Assembly (NCBI GenBank): GCA_913062735.1
Contig: CAJXWI010000039.1
Span: forward strand, 1 to 10,592
DNA from: an uncultured Arcobacter sp.
GTDB taxonomy: Bacteria > Campylobacterota > Campylobacteria > Campylobacterales > Arcobacteraceae
Direction: 5' to 3'
Length of the DNA stretch: 10,592 nucleotides
Below the pieces are notes generated by a model that worked only from the letters and a program-made list of their open reading frames with translations, searched no databases and was not told where the DNA came from. Positions 1 through 8,166 of the stretch are shown piece by piece. Every line of letters begins with the position of its first letter. The stretch's first letter is position 1. Both the position numbers and the translations under genes were made by a program.

Positions 1-13
1 AAAAAGTAATTAA

Positions 14-646
14 GTGAAAATAATTTTTTCTATTTTATTTATCATCTGTTTTTCACAAGCAAACATAATAAATAAAAAAGATTTTGATTATTTTAAAAAA
101 CGTTTAAAACAAAAAGACATTGAAGCATATTACGAATTAGGAAAAACGTACTATTTAGGAAACGTTGTTCCACAAAACTACAAAAAATCCTATTTATACT
201 TAAAAAAAGCAGCTATTTTAGGTCATGAAAAAGCAAAATATAATCTTGGCATTATTTATCTAAATAAAAAAACACCCTACTATAATCTAAAAAGTGCCTA
301 TTTCTTATTTGATGCTCTCGCAAAAGAAGGAAACCCTGCAGCGTTAAATATGATGGGAACATTATATACCTATGGAAGAGCGGTAAAAAAAGACTATAAA
401 AAAGCAGTAGAATATTATGAAGCTGCATCAAAAAAATATTATGAAAAAGCAAATTGTAATCTTGCTTATATGTATGCAAATGGAAAAGGTGTTTTTCTTA
501 ACTTTGGAAGAGCCCATATTTTTGCGAAAGTTGGAAAGGATATGGGTTTATTTTTATGTAAAAAAGTTTGGAAAAACTTTTCTTTAGAGAAGTATCCAAA
601 AGATGAGGGCTGGAAGTTTAACTTTTATACCCAACCCAAGCGATAA
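14..646 (+). CDS. Secreted Sel1-repeat (TPR-like) protein
   Basis: 210-residue protein made almost entirely of Sel1-like repeats, alpha/alpha units that usually serve as protein-protein scaffolds. Residues 1-17 look like a Sec signal peptide (MKIIFSILFIICFSQA, probable cleavage after SQA), so a periplasmic or secreted location is likely; C12 lacks a good lipobox. Four repeat units of about 36 residues are visible near 35-71, 72-107, 108-143 and 144-178, with the typical A-x-x-x-L-G-x-x-Y-x-x-G and KKAxxYYxxAA patterns; the third (LNMMGTLYTYGRAVKKDYKK) is the most canonical. The start is GTG, directly after an in-frame TAA at 11-13; the next Met is residue 114, so GTG is the only start that keeps the signal peptide. 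No clear ribosome site is seen in the 13 upstream bases. The gene converges on the chemoreceptor gene with 18 bases between stops. Family call is secure; the partner is unknown. Confidence 0.85.
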   Translation: MKIIFSILFIICFSQANIINKKDFDYFKKRLKQKDIEAYYELGKTYYLGNVVPQNYKKSYLYLKKAAILGHEKAKYNLGIIYLNKKTPYYNLKSAYFLFDALAKEGNPAALNMMGTLYTYGRAVKKDYKKAVEYYEAASKKYYEKANCNLAYMYANGKGVFLNFGRAHIFAKVGKDMGLFLCKKVWKNFSLEKYPKDEGWKFNFYTQPKR

Positions 647-664
647 GTTCAAGCAAAACAAAGA

Positions 665-3385
665 TTAAAAACTTTCCCATTCTTCATCTTGTGTTTGCTC
701 AATAAAAGAGGTATTATTTCCTTCATACTTTTTTAACTCTTTTTGAAAGTTTTGACTGACAGGTTTTTTTATAGCCCTAGTTTCAAGCTCTTTTGTTGCC
801 TTTGGAAGTGATGGTGTTTTAGAACTTAGGCTAAGATGTATCTTTGAATCACTGTTTTGCTCTGCTAGAATTTTATCTTTTCCTAGAAATTCTTTTTCGT
901 TCGTACTTTTTACAATTTCTTTAGATATATTAGACGTTCCTATAGCAATATCATAGGTTTCATTTGCAGCGCTTGCAATTTGTTGTGTTTGATGGTCTTG
1001 ACGGTTAACCGCATCATTAATTTGTTCAATGCCAGCTTTTTGTTCATTTGAAGAAACTTCAACTGTTTTAATTAAATCGATGGTTTTAATAATATTCTCA
1101 TTTAATAAAGAATAACCTTCAATCATAGAAGAGGATACTTCTTTTCCTTCACTGGCTTTATTATTTGCATTTTGAACTAAGGCTTTAATTTCATTAGCAG
1201 CTTCAGCTGATCGTGAAGCTAAATTTCTTACTTCTTGAGCTACTACGGCAAAACCTTTTCCAGCTTCTCCTGCGGTTGCTGCTTCTACTGCTGCATTAAG
1301 AGATAAGATGTTCGTTTGAAAAGCAATTTGGTCAATTACACTAATGGCTTCACTAATAGCTGAAACTTGATTGTTAATTTCATCCATTGCTAGCATCGTT
1401 TTATTAGCTAATTCTTGACCTTGCTGTGTTGATTGTGTTAGAGAAGTGGCATATTCACTCATTTTAGATATAGAGTCTGAATTGCTCACTATTGTAGAGG
1501 TTATTTCTTCTAAAGCAGCAGCCGTTTCTTCAAGAGAACTTGCAGCTTCTGTCGAACTTTGATTTAAAACATCAACATTACTTAATAAAGAATCTGAAGA
1601 ACTGTTTAATGTTAAACCTATTTTTTTATTATAAATTAGCATTTCAGTAACGGACTTACCTAAAGCATTTACTCCAAGTCCTAATTTTTCTAAATGTTCC
1701 TTCGTACCTTTTGTATCTACTTTATTCATATAATTGTAAGAAGAATATTCTTCTAAGACTTTAAGTACATTGTCGATGTTATTTTCAAAATTACTTGCCA
1801 ATTGATTTAAAAGTTTTGTTAATTCATTTAATGCAGGATTAGAACTGCTTACACTAATTCTTTGTGACAAGTCACCTTCTTCTAAATCTTGTAATACAGT
1901 AATAGTTTGATCAATAACATTTTTTTCTTCTTCTAAACCTGTTTGCACTTTTTTAATATTCTCATTTATAACAATTGACATTTTTCCTATTTCACTGCTA
2001 TTATTTTCATGCAATAAAGATATTTTGGAATCCGTTTTGTTTAAATATCTAAAAAAAGACAGTAAAGATAAAGAAAATTCATCTAAGGATTTTGTAATTG
2101 ATTTAATAAACATTCCTGCCATTATTACAACAAAGATAAAAAAGAAAATACTTGAAAACAAAATTAGATAAAATGAAGAATCTGCAAAACTTTTTTCTGT
2201 ATTAATGCTTTTAATTAAAGCATTTGCTAAATAATCATCCATCTTTTTTAAAGCATTAATTTTAACAGATATTGTTTCAAACCAGTATAATGACTTCACT
2301 GAAAATAAAGAGCTTCCTAATGTTTGGAAAGCTTTATTAATACTGTCATTATTAGCATAGTTTACATTCGTAGTGTTCATATACGAAAGAAGATACGCAT
2401 CAATTTTTTCAAGTAAAAAAAGTTCCTCTTGTTTTACATTTTTAAACTCTTTATAGTTTTGAAGTAATTTTTTAAAACTAGCATAACCTTCTGCCGCTTT
2501 GTTTTTAAACACTTCATCCTTGCTATTATTGTAAGCATTAATATTATATACAATACCATTAATAACAAGTAAGTCTTTCATTTTAGAAATCAATAAATGT
2601 TTTTTTCCTGCTTGCAATAAAACACTTCTGATACTTTCAACTTCTTTTATTTTTGCAGTATTTATTAATGAATAATATTTTTCCTTGCTTTCTTCACTTG
2701 CGTATTGTAAAAAATTCTTCATAAAAGCTTTTTGAGCAGAGATAAGATTTGTAAACTTCATTTTTAAGGCATTTGAAAAGGAATCTTTATTTAAAGCACT
2801 TGAACCAACAGCTCTTTCAATTCCCGCTCTTTCTTTACTTAATAAAAAATTTGAATACGCAGATAATTGTTTAGATAAAACAGAAGAGTCTGATATCTTA
2901 GAAACTTCAATAACGATATTCAAGAGTTTTGTATTGATATTTGTATAATAAGATAAAGCTTGTCCTAAACTTAATTTAAATGAAGCCACTTGTTCACGAA
3001 TAGAAGGCATTTTATTAATATCAAGTAAAACATCATCTAATAGTTTTTTTGTATTTTGTGAAATCAATGCCATATCATTATTCTTAATAAAATTGTGATA
3101 TGTTTCAAGTTTTTCATTACTTTGCGTGATTTGATTTTTGAGTTTACTCGAAAAACTAAGGCCCTTACTGGATAAGTATCCTGCAGTATTTCCTCTTTCT
3201 TTTTGTGTTTCATGAATTAAAGCTGAAATTCTAATAGACAATTCAATACCAGTATTTAAACGTTTAAGTTTTTCAACCTTATCATAATCCCCTACAATAG
3301 ATTTGTAAGCTAACAATATTAAAAAGATACTAGGTATTACGGCTAATAATGTCACCTTTGCTTTAATTGAAATATTTTCCAACAT
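665..3385 (-). CDS. Methyl-accepting chemotaxis protein with periplasmic NIT (nitrate/nitrite-sensing) domain
   Basis: 906-residue inner-membrane chemoreceptor. TM1 is about residues 11-28 and TM2 about 405-427, enclosing a large periplasmic sensor. The sensor carries NIT-domain hallmarks: [18 protein letters not shown] (58-75), the related [15 protein letters not shown] (184-198), and a closing [19 protein letters not shown] (368-386). In other proteins the NIT family senses nitrate or nitrite; the ligand here is inferred. Residues 430-590 form a HAMP-like linker ([28 protein letters not shown]) of a kind familiar in Campylobacterota receptors. The signalling domain (about 600-825) has a Glu-rich methylation helix ([14 protein letters not shown], 617-630) and the CheA/CheW-contacting hairpin tip ([20 protein letters not shown], 687-706). 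After a polar linker of about 75 residues the protein ends EEWESF, resembling the xWxxF CheR-tethering pentapeptide. The ATG has a strong GAGGAGA site at 3390-3396. It stands alone, downstream of the adk terminator. Confidence 0.93.
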   Translation of the reverse strand: MLENISIKAKVTLLAVIPSIFLILLAYKSIVGDYDKVEKLKRLNTGIELSIRISALIHETQKERGNTAGYLSSKGLSFSSKLKNQITQSNEKLETYHNFIKNNDMALISQNTKKLLDDVLLDINKMPSIREQVASFKLSLGQALSYYTNINTKLLNIVIEVSKISDSSVLSKQLSAYSNFLLSKERAGIERAVGSSALNKDSFSNALKMKFTNLISAQKAFMKNFLQYASEESKEKYYSLINTAKIKEVESIRSVLLQAGKKHLLISKMKDLLVINGIVYNINAYNNSKDEVFKNKAAEGYASFKKLLQNYKEFKNVKQEELFLLEKIDAYLLSYMNTTNVNYANNDSINKAFQTLGSSLFSVKSLYWFETISVKINALKKMDDYLANALIKSINTEKSFADSSFYLILFSSIFFFIFVVIMAGMFIKSITKSLDEFSLSLLSFFRYLNKTDSKISLLHENNSSEIGKMSIVINENIKKVQTGLEEEKNVIDQTITVLQDLEEGDLSQRISVSSSNPALNELTKLLNQLASNFENNIDNVLKVLEEYSSYNYMNKVDTKGTKEHLEKLGLGVNALGKSVTEMLIYNKKIGLTLNSSSDSLLSNVDVLNQSSTEAASSLEETAAALEEITSTIVSNSDSISKMSEYATSLTQSTQQGQELANKTMLAMDEINNQVSAISEAISVIDQIAFQTNILSLNAAVEAATAGEAGKGFAVVAQEVRNLASRSAEAANEIKALVQNANNKASEGKEVSSSMIEGYSLLNENIIKTIDLIKTVEVSSNEQKAGIEQINDAVNRQDHQTQQIASAANETYDIAIGTSNISKEIVKSTNEKEFLGKDKILAEQNSDSKIHLSLSSKTPSLPKATKELETRAIKKPVSQNFQKELKKYEGNNTSFIEQTQDEEWESF

Positions 3386-3416
3386 CTTATCTCCTCTTAG
3401 TTTTATTAATTTAATG

Positions 3417-3432
3417 GATAGATTTTATATAA
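3417..3432 (-). promoter_or_regulatory. Possible promoter of the chemoreceptor gene
   Basis: An AT-rich TATATAAAAT stretch on the minus strand (TATAAA at 3424-3429) lies about 31 bases ahead of the likely start-codon leader. No recognisable -35 box and no FliA (sigma28) type box was seen. The assignment rests only on position: the gene needs a promoter between the adk terminator and its ribosome site. Confidence 0.25.
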
Positions 3433-3490
3433 ATTCGAAATTTTTTACCTTGATTAAAAACAATTATTTTTTTTTAGATATATAAAAATA

Positions 3491-3527
3491 GCATAAAAAA
3501 AGGCTACTTATAGAGAAGTAGCCTTTT
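3491..3527 (-). terminator. Rho-independent terminator after adk
   Basis: Perfect 12-bp inverted repeat: AAAAGGCTACTT at 3498-3509 and AAGTAGCCTTTT at 3516-3527, with a 6-base loop. Read on the minus strand, the stem is followed by seven T residues (plus-strand A run 3495-3501, partly shared with the stem). It begins 16 bases after the adk stop and separates adk from the chemoreceptor gene. Confidence 0.88.
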
Positions 3528-3543
3528 AAATAATTATTATTTT

Positions 3544-4128
3544 TTAGATTTTAGATTGAATAAAAGCATCCATTTCATTAACAATCACTTCAATAGTTCT
3601 TTCACCATCAATTTGTGTTAACAAATCTTTGTTTTTATAAAATTTTTGAATAGCTGCTAAAGGATCAGTAAATAATTTCATTCTATTATTAAATACTTCA
3701 ACATTATCATCTTCTCTTACAACTTGTGCATCAGCAGCTCGTCCAAGCACTCTTTGACAAGCTACTTCTTTAGAAACTTCTACTTCAATAACGTTTACTA
3801 ATTCTACTTCTTTTTCAGTATTTAAGTATTTGTCAAGCTCAGTCATTTGCTCAGAAGATCTAGGATATCCATCAATTACAACAACAGGAGTTGGTGCATT
3901 TTTAATAGCAGTTACAATTGTTTCAATAACGATTTCAATAGGTACTAAATTCCCTTTAGATACATAAGAGTCAATTAAAGCTCCACGTTCGCTTCCACTT
4001 GCAACTTCTGCTCTGAACATATCACCCGTTGAATAATGTGTAATATTTTCATGTTTTGCTGCAATTAATTCTGCATCCGTAGTTTTACCAGAACCTGGCG
4101 CTCCAATAATTAAAAAAAGTTTTTTCAT
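3544..4128 (-). CDS. adk: Adenylate kinase
   Basis: 194-residue cytoplasmic adenylate kinase (ATP + AMP = 2 ADP). The Walker A loop GAPGSGKTT is at residues 9-17. The AMP-binding region has the family's [18 protein letters not shown] (32-49), and [13 protein letters not shown] (82-94) carries the conserved D-G-Y/F-P-R. The LID is short: R130 and R138 lie about eight residues apart in [13 protein letters not shown] with no zinc-finger insertion, which fits the short-form kinases and the length below 215. The ATG start has AGGGGA about seven bases upstream. The gene has its own promoter-like element, and a strong terminator follows. In Campylobacter jejuni adk directly follows aspS (from memory); here another gene lies between them. 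Confidence 0.97.
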   Translation of the reverse strand: MKKLFLIIGAPGSGKTTDAELIAAKHENITHYSTGDMFRAEVASGSERGALIDSYVSKGNLVPIEIVIETIVTAIKNAPTPVVVIDGYPRSSEQMTELDKYLNTEKEVELVNVIEVEVSKEVACQRVLGRAADAQVVREDDNVEVFNNRMKLFTDPLAAIQKFYKNKDLLTQIDGERTIEVIVNEMDAFIQSKI

Positions 4129-4173
4129 AAATATTTCCCCTATAAGTTTGTTTAATACAATTTTATTTTTTCC

Positions 4174-4200
4174 ATTATATCCAAAAGCAACTTATGCCAA
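4174..4200 (-). promoter_or_regulatory. adk: Probable sigma70 promoter of adk
   Basis: On the minus strand a perfect TATAAT lies at 4174-4179, with TTGGCA (one mismatch to TTGACA) at 4195-4200, spacing 15. Predicted transcription start is near 4167, giving a leader of about 38 bases that contains the AGGGGA ribosome site. The spacing is a little short, but the -35 box matters less in Campylobacterota. The rest of the 157-base gap up to the metal-binding gene shows no convincing terminator or other element. Confidence 0.5.
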
Positions 4201-4285
4201 TAGATATCGTTATTTACTTCTTACTTGCTTTATGTAATATAACTAATTTGTATCATTTTCAAGAGCTATTTTAAAGGTTTGTTTA

Positions 4286-5101
4286 TTATTTTTTGTTTTT
4301 TGTAAAAATAATAAAACCTAAGTTATAAATATTAGCAAGCACTCCATATTTATAAATATCATGTTCTATTATTGTAGTATCACTTGTATTTGCAACGGAA
4401 CGTAAAATATCATAGTCCATGTTTGGAGCAGTAAGTGTTTTTGAAATATAATTTTCTTTTGTAAACATTGAGAAAGTAGCAAGCTCATGTGCTTTTAAAA
4501 CTTCTTCTTTGATAAGAAATACGGAAAAATTATATCTTCTGGCAAAATAATCCCATGTTGGCTCAAAAACATAAGCATTGTCTTTTTCACTTGAATCATA
4601 AAGTTTTCTGATTCGAATAAATAAAGAATCAATTTCTTCAACTAGAGAGTTGTAGTTGTTTTTATAATACACTTCATTCTTTTTATCAATTTTTATTAAT
4701 TCTTTTAAAATATTATTAGAAATACTTATCAAATTTAAAGGATCCAACCAAATGTAGGGGTTGTCCTTATTTGAACGTAATTTTAACCTTTTAATATTGA
4801 AAGAAATATCAACTACTTTTATATTTTTATTATACTTTTTAAATATCTCAACAAAATTCTCTTCATTGTTTAATTTTGAAGTCATATAAACAGTACTTTT
4901 GGATAATTGTCTTAATTCAAATTGTGAGTGATTATTAATTAGTTTTGAGTTTTTATATAAAGATTTAACTCTTATTTTACCTTTTCCAATTTTCTCAGCT
5001 AAATATTTATAAGGTTCAATAGTAACTACTACTGTAGTTTTTTGATAGGAATAAAGAGTATTAACAAGTAGAAAAAAACAAATAAATATTTTTATTAACA
5101 T
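4286..5101 (-). CDS. ZnuA/TroA-like periplasmic metal-binding protein with altered ligand set
   Basis: 271-residue protein of the cluster A-I (ZnuA/TroA/PsaA) substrate-binding family, which deliver Zn or Mn to ABC transporters in the periplasm. Residues 1-19 look like a signal peptide. VVVTIEPYKYLAEKIGKGKI (24-43) matches the family's N-terminal strand and helix. By eye-alignment the first ligand is H58 (NNHSQFELR). The second, normally His in D-P-H-x-W, is Y116 in NPYIWLDP. The third is E180 in FEPTWDYFARRY, as in PsaA/MntC-type Mn binders rather than the His of ZnuA. The last acidic ligand is probably D248, or E246 (IIEHD). The His-rich loop of zinc binders is missing. No permease, ATPase or Fur-type regulator lies in the window, so the protein is an orphan here. 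The ATG has a strong GAGGAGA site at 5106-5112. It may bind Mn or another metal, or only sense it. Fold call good, substrate unknown. Confidence 0.8.
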   Translation of the reverse strand: MLIKIFICFFLLVNTLYSYQKTTVVVTIEPYKYLAEKIGKGKIRVKSLYKNSKLINNHSQFELRQLSKSTVYMTSKLNNEENFVEIFKKYNKNIKVVDISFNIKRLKLRSNKDNPYIWLDPLNLISISNNILKELIKIDKKNEVYYKNNYNSLVEEIDSLFIRIRKLYDSSEKDNAYVFEPTWDYFARRYNFSVFLIKEEVLKAHELATFSMFTKENYISKTLTAPNMDYDILRSVANTSDTTIIEHDIYKYGVLANIYNLGFIIFTKNKK

Positions 5102-5132
5102 TCAATCTCCTCTACATTGTAAATAGTAAGTT

Positions 5133-5138
5133 AGTATA
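5133..5138 (-). promoter_or_regulatory. Possible -10 box of the metal-binding gene
   Basis: Minus-strand TATACT, directly preceded by TG, lies inside the palindrome. A start near 5126 would give a 24-base leader holding the GAGGAGA ribosome site. No convincing -35 box is seen. Read-through from aspS is an alternative. Confidence 0.35.
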
Positions 5139-5168
5139 CAGTAGTTAATATATTAACTGCTGTATACT
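5133..5168. promoter_or_regulatory. 36-bp near-perfect palindrome, candidate operator
   Basis: Two 18-base arms meet with no spacer: AGTATACAGTAGTTAATA (5133-5150) and TATTAACTGCTGTATACT (5151-5168), with one mismatch (5142 against 5159). It lies between the aspS stop and the metal-binding gene, 31 bases before the latter's start codon. There is no T run on either side, so it is not a normal terminator. The arm nearest the gene includes a TATACT that could be the -10 box, which would make the palindrome cover about -7 to -42, a repressor-like position. No known regulator motif was recognised with confidence. Confidence 0.65.
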
Positions 5169-5182
5169 TAAAGCGAATAAAA

Positions 5183-6940
5183 CTATATAGATTTATCTTC
5201 TTTTTTAACTCTTAATGAAAGTTCTTTTAACTGTTCATTATCAACTGGGCTTGGCGCTTGTGTTAATAAACACTGAGCTTTTTGTGTTTTAGGAAATGCA
5301 ATAACATCTCTTATTGAATCACTTCCTGTTAAAAGCATAATTAATCGATCTAATCCTAAAGCAAAACCACCATGAGATGGTGCTCCATATTTAAGAGCAT
5401 CAAGTAAGAAACCAAATTTCTCATTTGCTTCTTCATCAGAGATTCCCATTACTTTAAATATTTTTGCTTGTATTTCTTCTTTATGAATTCTAATTGATCC
5501 TCCACCTAATTCTGTACCATTAAGAACAATATCATATGCAATTGATTCAATAGATTCTAAATCAGTAGCAGTATCTAGTTCTTCTGGATTCTTAGGCATA
5601 GTAAACGGGTGATGCAAGGCTTTTGTTCTTCCATCAATTGTTTCAAACATAGGAAAATCAACTACCCATAAGAATTCATAAGCATCAGGATCAATCATTC
5701 CTTCAATTAATTCTGAAAGGTATAATCTAAATCTACCCATGTAATCCCATACTGTTTTTTTATCCCCTGCTCCAAAGAATACAACATCTCCAACTTCAAG
5801 TTTTGTTGTTGCTATAACAGCTTCTAAGTCCGCTTCAGAAAAGAATTTTGTTAAAGGACCTTTAAGACCATCTTCTTTCATTTGAAAATAACCTAGACCC
5901 TTAGCTCCAAATTTTCTTACATATTCTTCAAAACCTTTCATTTGACGTTTTGAAAATAAGTTATCTCCATTTGGCACTTTTAAAGCTTTGATTCTATTAT
6001 TCTTAGAATCTTTTGCAATTCCTGCAAAAATTTCATTTGTAGAATTAGCAAAAATATCAATAACATCTACCATTGATAAGTCAAATCTCATATCAGGTTT
6101 ATCAGAACCATAGTTTTCCATAGCATCATTGTATGTCATTCTTTTAAATGTACTTGGAACAGTTTTTCCACATTTTGTAAATACATCGTAAATTAGTTTT
6201 TCAGCTACTTCAATTACATCTTCTTGAGTACAAAAACTCATTTCAACATCTATTTGAGTAAATTCAGGTTGTCTGTCTGCTCTTAAATCTTCATCTCTAA
6301 AACATTTAGCGATTTGAAAATATTTATCAAATCCAGATACCATTAATAATTGTTTAAATAACTGAGGACTTTGAGGAAGAGCATAAAATTCACCTGGATG
6401 AACACGTGAAGGTACTAAATAATCTCTAGCTCCTTCTGGAGTTGATTTAGTTAAAATAGGTGTTTCAACATCTAAGAAACCTAATTCATCAAGTGTATTT
6501 CTAGCTTGAATAGCAGCAGATGAACGAAGTTTAAAAATATTATATGATTTTGTAGAACGTAATTCTAAAAATCTGTTTCTTAACTTGATTTCATCATTAA
6601 CTTTTTCATCATTAATATCAAAAGGCATAGGTTTAGATTTGTTTTCAATCACAAGTTTTTCTAAAACAATTTCGATTTTACCCGTTTTTAAATTAGGATT
6701 TTCAAGTCCTTCTCCACGTGCACGAACCAAACCAGTACAAATCAGAACATATTCATCTCTAACTGTTTCAGCATCACTTAAAAGTGCAGGATCTGCAACT
6801 AATTGAACCAAACCACCCTTATCTCTTAAATCTATAAATATAATTCCACCGTGATCACGTCTACTATTTACCCAACCAGCAACAGTAACGCTTTCACCAA
6901 TGTTTTTTTCACTAACTTCTGTACAATAATGTGTTCTCAA
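5183..6940 (-). CDS. aspS: Aspartyl-tRNA synthetase, bacterial type, probably non-discriminating
   Basis: 585-residue class II synthetase (E. coli 590) that charges tRNA-Asp and, if non-discriminating, also tRNA-Asn. Domains in order: N-terminal OB-fold anticodon-binding domain (about 1-105), catalytic core with the flipping loop TPEGARDY (167-174), motif 2 [18 protein letters not shown] (214-231), the bacterial GAD insertion (about 285-410), and motif 3 [14 protein letters not shown] (524-537). H30 (RRDHGG) and G78 (RARGEG) match the His/Gly pair of known non-discriminating bacterial AspRS rather than the Leu/Lys of E. coli, which implies tRNA-Asn is finished by GatCAB. The start is TTG: it sits directly after an in-frame TAA, has AGGGAG at 6948-6953, and gives MRTHYC, matching E. 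coli MRTEYC; the next Met is residue 105. The gene ends 81 bases before the metal-binding gene. Confidence 0.98.
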   Translation of the reverse strand: MRTHYCTEVSEKNIGESVTVAGWVNSRRDHGGIIFIDLRDKGGLVQLVADPALLSDAETVRDEYVLICTGLVRARGEGLENPNLKTGKIEIVLEKLVIENKSKPMPFDINDEKVNDEIKLRNRFLELRSTKSYNIFKLRSSAAIQARNTLDELGFLDVETPILTKSTPEGARDYLVPSRVHPGEFYALPQSPQLFKQLLMVSGFDKYFQIAKCFRDEDLRADRQPEFTQIDVEMSFCTQEDVIEVAEKLIYDVFTKCGKTVPSTFKRMTYNDAMENYGSDKPDMRFDLSMVDVIDIFANSTNEIFAGIAKDSKNNRIKALKVPNGDNLFSKRQMKGFEEYVRKFGAKGLGYFQMKEDGLKGPLTKFFSEADLEAVIATTKLEVGDVVFFGAGDKKTVWDYMGRFRLYLSELIEGMIDPDAYEFLWVVDFPMFETIDGRTKALHHPFTMPKNPEELDTATDLESIESIAYDIVLNGTELGGGSIRIHKEEIQAKIFKVMGISDEEANEKFGFLLDALKYGAPSHGGFALGLDRLIMLLTGSDSIRDVIAFPKTQKAQCLLTQAPSPVDNEQLKELSLRVKKEDKSI

Positions 6941-6947
6941 TTAATCG

Positions 6948-6953
6948 CTCCCT
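6948..6953 (-). promoter_or_regulatory. aspS: Ribosome-binding site that fixes the TTG start of aspS
   Basis: Minus-strand AGGGAG, seven bases before TTG at 6938-6940. Together with the in-frame TAA at 6941-6943 it leaves TTG as the only sensible start. Confidence 0.75.
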
Positions 6954-6995
6954 AAGGCATCTCTTTTAGACTACCTATTAATATAATTAGTCGCG

Positions 6996-7001
6996 ATTAT
7001 A
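6996..7001 (-). promoter_or_regulatory. aspS: Probable -10 box of aspS
   Basis: Perfect minus-strand TATAAT in the 86-base gap between the lipoprotein gene and aspS. Transcription would begin near 6989, leaving a leader of about 49 bases. T/A-rich sequence lies upstream, but a -35 box is not convincing. No clear terminator ends the lipoprotein gene, so read-through may also reach aspS. Confidence 0.45.
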
Positions 7002-7026
7002 TCGAATTTTTACTTAAAGCAAAAAA

Positions 7027-8166
7027 CTACTTTTCTAAGAGTTCATATCCATATACCGTTGCTCTGTAAAACTTTGGAGTATAAATTACTTCATTATTAA
7101 CGACTAAATTATTAATAATATTGCTCACATTCTCATCAAACAAATAATTAATACCAACAAGGATTGAATAATTCACCCAATTATATCGTATATCAATATC
7201 TAATAAACTCAAGGTATCTTCTAGTTTCACATCAACATTTTCTATTGAGTTTGCTGTAATAAAATTTAATCTGTCTTCAAATTGTGTTAAAGAAATAATA
7301 AGTGGATTATAATTCAATTGCGTAGACAAAATTACAGAAGGAACAATTTCATGTACTCTTAATTGAGACAAAATAATTGATGTTTTAATAATAGGAGTAT
7401 TTAACATCAATGTAGAACTGTTAAGTTTTTTATCTTTTACAATTCTTTTAAAGTTATTTTGATTTCTTTTGATTACTTTTGTATTCATAATAGATAAAAC
7501 ATTATCATTGTAAATTTTATTGAGTTTATTTCCAATAAATGAGTTTTCGTAAAAAGTAATATTTACATCATTTGATAATTCTTGTAAAAGTAATACTTGT
7601 TCTTTATAGGATATAGCACCATAAATAAAAGAATCATTTTCAAGAGAAATTTCCTCTTTTAAAACTAATGGAAAATATATTTTTTTACTGCTTATCTTAT
7701 TTATCTTAGAAATTATTCCCATTGCAGTTTTAGGATATAAAGCAATAATTGCATCAAAATCATTTTCTGCCATTTCATTAAAGACACGCGTAACATTATC
7801 TTCATCTAAATTAATAGAATCAAAGGTTTTAATGTTTACATTTAAATTTCTATATAAAAAATAACCCATTACAGTATCAACAGATTTTTTAGCATATTTA
7901 CCAACTATTTTAGAAGGATAAACAATAGCTACTTTATAAGCTTTATTTTCATTCTCAAATAGTTTTTGTATTTCTTGCAAGCCATTCGAACTTGATTTTA
8001 AGAGTGCATCTTTTTTCTTTACAATTACTTTTTTTTCTTTTACTTTTAATTCATCATTGTTTTTAAGATCAATTCTTGATTCTTTTTCTTTAACAATGAT
8101 TTCTTGTTTTACAGAACAACCAATAAAAATAAAAATGCTCAGCATAAATATAATAATATTCTTCAA
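7027..8166 (-). CDS. Lipoprotein of unknown function, possible periplasmic-binding-protein-like fold
   Basis: 379-residue predicted lipoprotein. Residues 1-16 form a hydrophobic signal ending FIG, with the lipid-attachment Cys at 17; Ser at +2 suggests outer-membrane sorting under E. coli rules. A Lys/Glu-rich tether (about 20-60) follows. From residue 78 the chain alternates strands and helices: KVAIVYPSKIVGKYAKKSVD (78-97), then FDAIIALYPKTAMGIISKI (137-155), then KIYFPLVL (162-169). This recalls type 1 periplasmic-binding folds such as LppC/LpoA penicillin-binding-protein activators or branched-chain amino-acid receptors. That is a fold impression only; no diagnostic motif was found. The start is TTG, overlapping the glycosylase stop as TTGA, with GGAG five bases upstream (8172-8175); it is the only start that preserves the lipoprotein signal. 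The overlap implies translational coupling to the glycosylase gene. I do not recognise a named gene. Confidence 0.8.
   Translation of the reverse strand: MKNIIIFMLSIFIFIGCSVKQEIIVKEKESRIDLKNNDELKVKEKKVIVKKKDALLKSSSNGLQEIQKLFENENKAYKVAIVYPSKIVGKYAKKSVDTVMGYFLYRNLNVNIKTFDSINLDEDNVTRVFNEMAENDFDAIIALYPKTAMGIISKINKISSKKIYFPLVLKEEISLENDSFIYGAISYKEQVLLLQELSNDVNITFYENSFIGNKLNKIYNDNVLSIMNTKVIKRNQNNFKRIVKDKKLNSSTLMLNTPIIKTSIILSQLRVHEIVPSVILSTQLNYNPLIISLTQFEDRLNFITANSIENVDVKLEDTLSLLDIDIRYNWVNYSILVGINYLFDENVSNIINNLVVNNEVIYTPKFYRATVYGYELLEK

Noticed and set aside
252..479. 75-codon open frame antisense to the Sel1-repeat gene
   Set aside because: It lies wholly inside a well-supported gene, has no ribosome site, and its composition is that of a complement of Lys-rich repeats.
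652..699. Imperfect inverted repeat between the convergent Sel1 and chemoreceptor genes as a two-way terminator
   Set aside because: Only 11 of 14 positions pair, the loop is 20 bases, and neither side has a proper T run.
5133..5168. The palindrome as a LexA, Zur or AdcR box
   Set aside because: The ACAG/CTGT half-sites point the opposite way from a LexA box, it does not match the Zur consensus I recall, and the central TTAATATATTAA differs from AdcR's TTAAC-GTTAA and AdcR is not expected in this phylum.
6585..6806. 73-codon plus-strand open frame inside aspS
   Set aside because: Fully antisense to conserved AspRS sequence, with no ribosome site or recognisable motif.
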